The notes under the pieces were generated by a model, which did not search any database, was not told the origin of the DNA, and saw nothing but the letters and a program-made list of their open reading frames with translations. A program made the translations under genes and the position numbers. A stretch of 64,000 nt of DNA from Bradysia coprophila (Eukaryota; Arthropoda; Insecta; Diptera; Sciaridae), in contig NC_050738.1 of the NCBI RefSeq assembly GCF_014529535.1, forward strand, positions 434,001 to 498,000, in the 5' to 3' direction. Positions 1 through 9,565 of this stretch are shown piece by piece (within the stretch, counting starts at the first letter, position 1; every line of letters starts with the position of its first letter).

Positions 1-608
1 ATCAAACTATCTCAAATATTTAGTTACTTGTCTGAAAAGTGGAGTCATCGAGTCATTCCTTACGAGGATGTTTAAAGAAAAACAAAAATAAGAAACTGCG
101 TTCATCACATGTGTAGCTCACATTTAACACCCAATGGGTATAAATATTTCAAAATTCTTATTTATAATTCGTGGAGTTGTAAATAAATTTAAGATTGTCG
201 TGTTGGTTGAGACGACCGGCTCCATGTTCTATTAAGAAAAGACTCTGCGGTGGAAAGATACGCTCTTTTCTCGAATGATTTAAATCAGTAACACCGAAAC
301 GAGGTTCTAATTATTTGTCTTAATTTTAAAAGAAATATCGCAGTGCGAAAAACACAAACTACAAATTGATTGTCGTGCTTGAAACATCGGTTCGACCGTG
401 GTTTCATGCACATTTATTCACCGTTCTAACAAATTAAAAATAAAATTAAAAAAGAAGATGACGAAATTTTCCCTGCACAGATGAGACTGAGAATAATTTT
501 TTCGTTTGAAATACGAAATCGAGCTACAATTACAATGTCGCGTCGGTGGTATTACACACACTAGTTTTGATAATTAAATTTGATTTGATTCAATTAGACG
601 TTCCTTAC
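1..608. other. Left-edge non-coding stretch
   Basis: I see no coding exon here. If the short minus-strand exon ending at 609 is real, this stretch is its first intron, because a gtaagg donor lies at 603-608 on the minus strand. The next exon would lie outside the window. Confidence 0.3.
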
Positions 609-635
609 CTTCTTCTTGTGATGATAGTGCGGCAT
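609..635 (-). CDS. Possible first coding exon of an unknown gene (partial)
   Basis: On the minus strand an ATG at 635 opens nine codons, MPHYHHKKK, that run straight into a consensus gtaagg donor at 608-603. A run ending in attcag lies just upstream, around 663-655, and could be the acceptor of a 5' UTR intron. The gene would continue off the left edge. Nine codons are too few to name a family. It could also be chance, since short ATG-to-donor stretches are common. Confidence 0.25.
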
Positions 636-1537
636 TTTCTCAATGAAGTATCACAGAACTGAATCTAAAAATAATAATTTTTGTTTCTATTCTCTTGAAA
701 GAAAAAACCCGTTTCGACACAATTTTCTTCTTTTCTTTCGATTATTTTTCAAAACACTGCCGAGATGTACACCAAACGTGATGCTATAACGGTTTACTGT
801 CTCACAATATAAAATTTAAAATTAGGATCGCTATTTTAATATGCAAAAAAAAAACGAAAAAGAATAGAGATGTAAGTTCACACAATCAATCTAAAACATG
901 TGTATATATCCTCTGCACAGTATTATTGGCTTGCCGTGTGCGTGCTGTGTTCTTACTGCACAGCAAAAATGAGCTTCACTCTTTTTTAACGAAATAATGT
1001 TTGTTCGTTCAACTGATGTAAATGACTGAATTGATCCAAAGATCGGAACTGAGCTAATATACTGAAACGAAAAAATCGCGTGGCAGTTATTTTCGTCCTG
1101 AATTTAGAGCTGGCAGATATATTGGAACGAAAACGAAACGACACAAGAAGTTTCTGTTAATATTTCACTTGCCGTATGTGACCTGGTATCGAGAGTGTCA
1201 TTTCTTGTCTGTTCACCTTTCACTTGCTGTGTGGTAGCCAGTACTGTTTTTGAGAGTATCACTTCTTTTGATCAAAGTATTTTCAACAGATTAATCAAAC
1301 AATCTTTTACTTCATATGTTTCCGCATAATTTTTGCTATATAAGATCGCATCAAGCCGCGCTCATTGCTTATTTTGTAGTCCCTAACAACGGAAGCTGCG
1401 GGAATCCATTGCAGTCGTTCTATTGTGTTGCTGAATGATGAAATCGTTTTGATGCGCAGTTATCTTAATAAACACCATTTTTGTGGTTTCATGCGACATC
1501 TCCTTCATAGGAATAGGCATGGGCGATAATGAAAATG
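636..1537. other. Non-coding stretch
   Basis: No supported gene. AT-rich sequence, possibly the promoter side of the partial minus-strand gene at 609-635. The stretch near 1268-1312 resembles the dispersed 'acttcatt' repeat described elsewhere in the window. Confidence 0.3.
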
Positions 1538-1860
1538 ATTATCGATAATTATCAATTATCGATAATCGATAATTATCGACTTTTTTTATCGAAAATTATC
1601 AAAAAAAATATCGATAATCGATAATTATTGATATTTTGATAATTATCAAGATATCGATAATTCGATATATCGATATTTCGGTCCGAAAATCCGATATTTA
1701 TCGATATATTCCGATATATCGGTATATTATCATGAATTTTCAGATAAATATCAAAATATCGATATTTTGATAATTATCGAATTTCGATATTTTGATAATT
1801 ATCGATAATTATTAAATTATCGATAACGATATGATTAATCGATTATCGATAATTTCTTTC
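1538..1860. repeat. GATAAT/TATCGATA low-complexity palindromic tract
   Basis: About 320 bp made almost wholly of overlapping gataat, attatc and atcgat words. The octamer TATCGATA occurs many times. In Drosophila TATCGATA is the DRE site bound by DREF, which acts at promoters and boundaries; whether it is functional here is unknown. The unit length is irregular, so this is not a simple microsatellite. Each word is its own reverse complement or close to it, so the tract could form many alternative hairpins. Confidence 0.85.
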
Positions 1861-3016
1861 GATTGATATCATCGATAATTTTGAACGCCTCCCATCCCTA
1901 CATAGGAAGATATTTTCGATAATTTTTGGAGAGTTTCGAGAATTTAAATGATCGAAAATAGGCCCTGCTTCATAGTGTAAGACATACGACATATACATGT
2001 CATTAGTTGGTTTATCCCAACACCCATAAATCTGCAGTGACGACTTTCCAAAAATCGCCATTTTTAAAATTGGAGGGATCTCCACCAGCTTCCCCTACCA
2101 AATTTTTGTACAATTAGTTTTAAAATTACAACCTCTACCGATTACAATTCCAATAAGTTCCACAGCACCCAATCCGTAGCTTAGGTGCCCTGACTCCTTG
2201 CATGGTTGAAAATCAAAAATGTAGAGCTGATTAATAAACATCCAGAAATTTCACAGGTAGGTTAGATAGAAGCAGCTCGCAGCTGTGAAATAGTTATTTG
2301 TGCAATCGAGGTGCAAAGTATTTTAGTAGGCTCTAAATGTGTCAAAAAATACATCGTGAGCCTAATAAAACACTTGCAAAGTTTGCAAATTTTGCATATT
2401 ATGATGCTGAGCGGCATAACTGTGATGAATACCATACAGCCAGCTTTTACGGACGGCTTCATGTGTTATTGACATCAGCGACAAAAATAATTGATGAAGA
2501 GAGTAATAAAACTTCTTTTATAGTAAGTTTGATTACACAATTGAAGTAGAAGATTTGGTGTGAAATTACTTAGTCAGATAGTCAGAGACTCGATAATTGT
2601 AGTAGGGATACATTGAAGTTCTTATCTGTAAAAGGATAGAGTAGATTATGCATATCTGTCCAATATGTTTATTTTGACGATTTGGAAGTTATGTGCCGAC
2701 ACGACGCGAACAAGCGATTGCTCTCCAAGTAAAAAGTAATAGAGATGTACAGTTTTGGGCGAGAATTTCATACATTCACTCTGTCAAAAACGGACGTTAG
2801 GTCAATAACTATATAATAGGGGAGCTTATCGTTATCCTAAAACCTTTCCATGGATTCCATTGAAAGGTAAGGATAACGATAAGCTGTCGTAGTATGGAAT
2901 ATAGGTAAAAAATTAACTAATTTTAGTAGTCAAGAAAGCACCAATTAAGACTGCATCTTACTATACCTTCCGATAAATATTGTGGAAGAGTATTTATAAA
3001 CTTCACAGGAACATGC
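1861..3016. other. Non-coding stretch with a short hairpin
   Basis: No supported gene; the short open frames look random. A near-perfect inverted repeat lies at about 2823-2885: an agcttatcgttatcct arm pairs with its complement, and a second inner arm (aacctttc/gaaaggt) continues the stem. It looks like a small foldback element. I see no clear target duplication. Confidence 0.5.
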
Positions 3017-3245
3017 ACCAGCGTTACAACTCTTTTAGTTCTACTTTTTTCCGTAAAAGGGAAAAAGTGGAACTATTGTAACGCTGCATATATGCAACGA
3101 TACAATAGTTCCACTTGTATAAGGAAAGTGGAACTAAAAAAGTGAAACTATTGTAACGCTGCATATATGCGGCGTGAAGATAGTTCCACTTTTTCCTTTT
3201 ACGAAAAAAGTTGAACAAAAAGAGTGGTACTATTGTAACGCTGGT
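3017..3245. mobile_element. MITE with 9-bp target duplication
   Basis: The ends are ACCAGCGTTACAA and its reverse complement. The arms stay complementary for about 50 bp, including a cgtaaaaggaaaaagtgg block. The element is flanked by an exact 9-bp direct repeat, ggaacatgc, at 3008-3016 and 3246-3254. Inside, a block of about 45 bp (gtggaact attgtaacgctgcatatatgc) is repeated. A 9-bp duplication suggests a Mutator-like origin, but Merlin-type elements also fit. There is no transposase. Confidence 0.8.
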
Positions 3246-4037
3246 GGAACATGCGACATTTCACCATCGAACATTATGTTACTGTATATCGCATATCGCA
3301 TGTATAATGTGTCTGCAGAACGAAATGGAAAGAAATCGCCAATGGGGCATTGAACTTTTGACATTTTTTGTATTTAGATTAAGAATGTTATTGTAAACAA
3401 AAAATTGTTCTACACTACTGCCGAATTTTCAAGTTTTTTACTTTTAATTTATATTTCAATTACGACTACGACCCAAATTCAACCCAAAAGCATACCTTTT
3501 TCATGAGAGAATTAAGAAAAAATGACATGAGAAGAAAAGAGAGGCATATAGGGACGTATAGTCTTTTTTATGTTTGACTGATCTTTGAAAATCAGAAAAC
3601 AATTAATTAAAAATATAAATGTTTATAATTTTACGATTGTGTAGAATAATTTTTTGCTTAGAATAATGTTGTCTATCGAAATTATTGAAACTTCAGTCCC
3701 CCATTGTAATTTCATAACTCTAATTAAACATTTCCGATAGCTGAAACAACAACAAAACAAAATATCGATATTGTGCAGGTAAAGCGTTTTAATTATCTTA
3801 TAAGCATACAGTGATAATGCTAAGGTTGAACAGGAAATCAGACTTCAAATTAATTCTTGTCTCAAGTGGTCCAATGGTAACTTTTTTCTCGCATTTTCTA
3901 ATTTCGTAATTAAGTCGGTTTGTGTACATAAATCAGTAAAAATATGGTAATTTCATGTAAATAGGCGATATAGGCGTTCACGCTACCAACGAATGAACTG
4001 TTCAAACACACAACATTTTTTTTCGTCTAAATTAACA
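3246..4037. other. Non-coding stretch
   Basis: AT-rich sequence between the MITE and the 3' end of the FMN reductase-like gene. I see no coding exon, and no clear polyadenylation signal for the minus-strand gene. Confidence 0.3.
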
Positions 4038-4655
4038 TCATTGACGACTGGTTTTGCTTATTTTGTCAGTGAGTTGTCCGAATGCATACCGCAACGTATC
4101 TCTGTATTGTACAAGAAAGGTATCATGTTGTTCCGATGGTATAATTCGTTGATTGGTATACGTGTACTCTTTGGGTAGCCTGACTTGTACTCTCTGCTCA
4201 ACCACATCCATCTGAAGAGCTGACATCACTTGACGCAATTGTTCATCGCATTTTCTACCACCACCACCACCAGCGGTTACGACGGCCGCTGGCTTATTTT
4301 GCCATTCCCAAAACAATACATCCAGTGCATTTTTCAACGTACTCGGGTATCCTCCATTGTACTCAGGTGATACAATTATCATTGCACTGCACGAGTTAAT
4401 AAACTGACTCCAATCTCGAACTTCCTGGCTGGCATACATGGTTGGATCTTTGATCATTGCTGGTGATGTATTGTCCAAGACTGGAGTTACCGGATGGGGT
4501 TTGGTGTGAGGATCGACAAGGCAAATTTCTGAAGTTGAGTTATTTATGGTTGATTGTAGTTCATTGTAGACCCATTTCGATAGACCAATAGTATTTCCGC
4601 CGAATCGTGCGCTGCCCACCAAAATGCAGAATCGAACAACACTCGGGATATCCAT
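4038..4655 (-). CDS. NADPH-dependent FMN reductase-like flavoprotein
   Basis: Predicted 205-residue protein of the NADPH-dependent FMN reductase / NAD(P)H:quinone reductase family (flavodoxin-like fold). These enzymes use NAD(P)H to reduce FMN or quinones. Visible motifs: the N-terminal phosphate-binding loop ILVGSARFGGNT near residue 10; the family signature SPEYNGGYPSTLKNALD near residues 105-122 (canonical PEYNGxxPxxLKNAxD); and a glycine-rich VVTAGGGGGRKCDEQLR just after it. I start at the Met of MDIPSVVRFC (4655). The open frame continues 58 codons upstream, but that extra part has no family resemblance. There is no intron, unlike the neighbouring genes. This family is common in bacteria and fungi and unusual in animals as far as I recall, so a horizontal origin is possible. 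The fold assignment is firm; the electron acceptor is not known. Confidence 0.85.
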   Translation of the reverse strand: MDIPSVVRFCILVGSARFGGNTIGLSKWVYNELQSTINNSTSEICLVDPHTKPHPVTPVLDNTSPAMIKDPTMYASQEVRDWSQFINSCSAMIIVSPEYNGGYPSTLKNALDVLFWEWQNKPAAVVTAGGGGGRKCDEQLRQVMSALQMDVVEQRVQVRLPKEYTYTNQRIIPSEQHDTFLVQYRDTLRYAFGQLTDKISKTSRQ

Positions 4656-5390
4656 GACACCTTTTAAAATTGTAAATGTTTCTGCACAACCAATAAAATC
4701 GAAAGTGAGGATCACGTATGGTTTTGTGTGTGGCACAGTTCGGTTAGACAAATCGTTCACTATTTCGTATTGTATACTTAGCACGATAAATTTACCAACC
4801 ACATTCGTTTCATACAAACTGAATGGCAATTCAAAATTTTATGTCTTCTATGACTGGTAAAACAACACCGACTGATATAATGCCATGCAGCATTATATAC
4901 CTGAACCAAAAGATTTTGTTGCATAAATTAATAAATTATAATCGACGATGTCTGTGATTTACCTTTTACAGACGGTAGGTATACACATTTCACCAGTATA
5001 ATTATCGAGTTTGGTTAATTCTTTTGATCTATAGATGGATTTTCGACAGATTCATACAAAACAATTTCATACCGAGACTTATACACTTCGCTAGTTTTAA
5101 CATACATTCTGCTAAATAACCTCTTAGTGAGGGCTCATCGGTCCATTCTGTCGTTGCTGTCGATAGCATAAGACCTAGTCGAGTTAAGGGTTTAAGGTTA
5201 AAGAAGAAATTATTTCTAACTAAAAACATAGCTAACGCCGACCCGTACGAAACACCTATTCGTATCAAAAGCCTTTACTGTGAAACTCTTCATTTCTTTT
5301 ACTTCATTCTCTACTGAAAAGCTTTTCGCCCTTTAAAATCACTTACATTATCTTTCTTTGCCTTGTTAGCATATACAAATAAATTGCCGG
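4656..5390. other. Non-coding stretch with a dispersed repeat fragment
   Basis: This is the upstream side of the FMN reductase-like gene. Around 5029-5190 the sequence resembles the dispersed 'acttcatt' repeat also seen near 7.8, 31.7, 34.4 and 44.3 kb. No other gene is visible. Confidence 0.4.
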
Positions 5391-6449
5391 AGCCCCGTAC
5401 GAAGTCAACTTTCATAAATTCCTATTTAAACAGCTATATACCGCTATATTTACCTATATTTTCCTACAAAAAAACATTTCACAGATGAATATGCTATTAT
5501 ATAGCTCTATATGCCTGTATATAGCTCAATATAGGTGAATATAGATATATATATATAGATGTCCATATATGGAATGCCTGAAACACCCCACACACATAAC
5601 AAATTATTTCCATGTTAACAGAAACTCTCTAAGTACCATTTTTCCCAATATATATCACTTTTATTAAAATCCAATATGGCCACCGGCAGCCATTTTGTTA
5701 GGAGACCGGAAATTTTACCGACGCTTTACATTCGTTAATACCTTTCAAACAAAAAAAAATTCATGAAATTCGGTCAAAATTTACTCGAGATATTGACAAA
5801 ATACTCCATGTTCACTGTACGGCCGAGTAGCCAGATAAGAGCTCACTCCAAGAGACCTAGCTCACGCTCCGGAGAACATAATTTCAAAAACTTTTTTTTT
5901 CCCTGATTGGTACGGTCAATACCTATCTAATAAAGCTAAAACAGACGAAATATGTTGAAATGTGGCCAACCTACAAGCAAAAACTGCTTGCCGCCCTGTG
6001 CCTGTTTCACACCAAGGTGTCTAACTCACGAGTCGGTCATCCGATTTCCATAAACTTTTTTTTTTGTCGATCGGTATTGTAAAAACCTTTTATTTGACGT
6101 ATCAGTTACAAGTGTAACGTGTGAATGTCCGGAGATATCTTCGAAAAACCGTAAAGCACTTATTGGGCCACAGCTCGGGAAGGGTCGATCCAAAATCACT
6201 CATCTTCGAACTTAGCCTGCCTTTTGACACTACCAAACGGGAAAAAAAGAATTTTCAAAATCGGATGCGCTTTACTCAAGTTATCGTGCAGACGGACAGA
6301 CAGACAGACGGACAGACGGACATTTTTTTTTTCACTGATTTGGCATCTCTAGACAACCACAATAGGTTTCCCCTTACTCAGGGAGTCCAATTCGACGTGT
6401 TACGGATGTGTGCGTAAACGCATAAGACCCCAGTACTTCGTACGGGTCT
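5391..6449 (+). repeat. Rep-A interspersed repeat, copy 1 (lacks 5' part)
   Basis: First of four copies of a family whose ends carry agccccgtacga and tacggggct (here tacgggtct), followed by a short A-run. It shares with copies 2-4 an internal block around a ccattttgttagga core, an acgagtcggtcatccgattt block, and a gacggacagacagacggac tract near the right end. The copy begins at the internal agccccgtac and lacks the roughly 170-bp left part seen in copy 2. An open frame at 6121-6417 lies inside the repeat and crosses the gacggacagac tract, so I do not treat it as a gene. Confidence 0.85.
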
Positions 6450-9400
6450 AAAAAGGAATTTGTTGAGAATCAATCAAACAAAAAACCCATTGTGCAGTTC
6501 CAGCATCTATCTTGGATATGTAAAATAAATCCAAATTTTATCGAACATTTAATTGGCAGCCTCTCAGCTCTATTTGAAATATGAATTATAAATACAATTC
6601 TATTCATTCACTTAGTTTGGTACGAATACTATCTCTACAAAGCGACTTTTCAACGGCCGTTCCGAAACACTTGTTTGAATTTTATATAAAATTTAAAAAA
6701 AAAATCTTGGCACACCACATTCGTGTATGTACCAACCGAATGAATAGGTAGCACTTTATGAGTGATACACTTATTGAGTGTATGAGCGTATTAAATACTT
6801 CGGTTGGGGGAGAAGACTAATATGACTATATTGATGGCGCTGATTCAGTAAATTTTGGAAACTATTTTCCACTTTGTTTTAAAAGTTTATCTTGAAAAAG
6901 GTGACCTGGACAGAAGATCACGAGAAGAGATTTGTTTATAAAGATTTAAAAAATTGAAACGAATTGTCTGACCATTGGTTGTAACGTTAAAATTAGAATA
7001 TTGTTTCAGTTAAATGTCGGAAACGATTTTCCGATTAGAAAATTCGTTGACCACGAACATGATGATTGAACCTGTGATTGAACGAGAAATGCAAAGGTAA
7101 TTTTGTCAGAGAATGGTGTACGCGGAATGAGAGGAAACTCTGGACTACATGGACTACACTGCTTTCATTTACGTACCGATTTTGGACGATTTATTTTAGG
7201 GATCTTCGCTTATCTTAGAACGAGTACATGCAAAATAGGCCCAAATTAACTGTTCCAAGTATAAGTACAATTTTGCATGCAAATTGACGAAAGCTCGAGA
7301 ATTTTTAATTAATAAGTGACCACATTTTCCGTCCAGTCTCTTGTCCTTGTTTAGAGATTTTTATTTGGCCGAGAGGGAGGTTTGTAGCCCGAGCCGAAAG
7401 CAAGTTTTGGTGACCTCAAGAATTGATTGTCAATTCATTTCGAAGGTGGAGCCGAACAGGAAATTGGATCTAGTCCGTAAAATCTTATTTTCTTGGTACA
7501 GTTCGCCGAATCGCTTATCTTAGGGTTCGTTCACAAACAACGTCACCTACTTTACGAAATTTTAGACACACACTCGTCACACAAAAAGAGTCAAAATTGG
7601 CCTAAGATTGTTAGAAAATCCACTTCCCCTAACGGAGTGACCTCATTTGTGAACAGTCCCATGCCTAGTCTCTTTTAAACTAACCTTTACAGTCTGGCTG
7701 TTCGGAAAAAACAAAAATCCATTTTTTATGCGACAAGAGTATCACACATTTTTTAAGGTCTTAAACAGACTGCAAGCATATTGCCCATACAATTATCGAA
7801 TCTTTTACTTCTTTTGATGAAAACACATTCAACAGATGGATGAAAAATATAGTACTTCATTAGTTTTAACATTCATTTTCCAGCATAAGACTACACAAAC
7901 CGATGTTCATCGAATCTTTTCCTTCTTGCTGTCGTTAACAGATGAAATAGCCGAGATTGAGGGTATTTTTCCTCGATTTTGTACAGTGTCGTATATAACC
8001 TTAGTTCTATCTAACTATAGAGGTCATCCGTGTTATGGGAATTAAATTTGAATCTATGCTACGAATGCTACGGTACGAACATTAAACAAATTTACTTAGT
8101 GCGATGCAGTCCAAAAACTGATGACGAATTTTCTATTGAAACCAAAAAGAACACAAGGTGTGTGTGTTAGTAAGCTAAATTCGTGAAGATTTTATCGAAC
8201 TTTTCGTTGACCCAATTTTTTTGCAAATTCTCTGAATTAACAATAATATAGTAAACCTGACAAGAGATTCTAAGAATTGATTATTTATCTAAAATATGTG
8301 ATGTGGTTGGTTAGGGTGGAACGCTACGTTTGCACGATAAGCCAATGGATTTTTTCCATTTCTCGATAAGTTGTTCCACCTTACATCAAATTATTTAAAA
8401 AATAATAATGTGACCACCAACTCATCTAATAAAAGTTCAATTTAATTGAACATGATGCCGCAATTACCCGGCGAAACTTCCGCGTATCATATCCTAGACA
8501 ATTTATTTTTACAATCTTGAGTCACCCAAGTATTATATGTAGGCATGGATACGACATATCGTTCTTATGAGCTTTGCGATGTTTTTTTTTTTTAAACAAA
8601 ATGATGGATTAGTTTTACACACAAAAATCCAATGAATTTATTAATAAACATCTTGTTTTGCTAGTAATCGATTTGAAAAACAAAACACGAATATTGATTG
8701 TCAATTTCCATCGATGAAACCACATGTTTATGGAATTTCGTTGGCCATCATCCAAAACAATTTAATTTGTATTTTTAAATTTAATATTTTGTAGCATGAT
8801 ATTTAACTGTCCGTGGCCATAGTCGTTTCAATAGATTTTTTTTATTTGCCATTTTGCCATATCAGACTCTTTATTTTATTAAACTGGCTATTAGGATTAT
8901 TTGGCTTGAGCATAAATCGTAGACGTAAAGTGCTACAGGCTACCAACCGTCCCTTTCAAATGGAGCTCTTTCTGTTTTCCATGGAGAATACCCGACGGTC
9001 CCTTTAAATTCTGAAAATGTTTTTTACATACTACCGTCGAAAACCGTACTTTTCATTTTTCAAGCACTACTTTTGACGCCAACAGCATGTAAAATCCATT
9101 ACATAACTAGGGATAAAAATGAAAACACTCGTTTTCGGCTTCGCCTCGGATCAACAAAATTCACACGAAAACTCTACTTTTCAAATTTTTATTCCATCTT
9201 GTGACCCTAGAGGTCTAAATCATACAAAACTTTGAATTTTCAGGGGAAATTCTCATTCCCCCATTTTGTTGTCTCGTTTTCTCTGCAATCCGCGACTTTT
9301 ACCCTTATATTATGATAATCTACTATCCTATCAGTCACTCCAAAATGTATACGAAATAGTTATTTACTTAACTAGGGAGGTAATGGGGTAATTTACTCAC

Positions 9401-9565
9401 TAGAGAAAACCCTTTTACTCGCTTGAGATACTTTTACTCATCGTGATACGACATATCGAATAAGGGATGTGACACCCCTCTAACTAAAGGTGTTATCGTA
9501 AAGCTCCTCAATAGTGTATACTTTCGAACTAATTTATTTCACCGGAAACGTACACACATTTAAAC
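6450..9565. other. Long non-coding stretch with repeat fragments
   Basis: No convincing gene in 3.1 kb; the open frames present are short and repeat-like. A dispersed 'acttcatt' repeat copy lies at about 7796-7990. Around 8305-8385 a weak inverted repeat has ggtggaac and gttccacc arms. At about 9113-9191 a foldback pairs gggataaaaatgaaaa with ttttcaaatttttattcc around a central cggcttcgcctcgg, one of the shared hairpin cores reported in the findings. Confidence 0.4.

Noticed and set aside
6121..6417. 98-codon frame as a gene
   Set aside because: It lies inside Rep-A copy 1 and translates the gacggacagac tract; it is not kept in the other copies.
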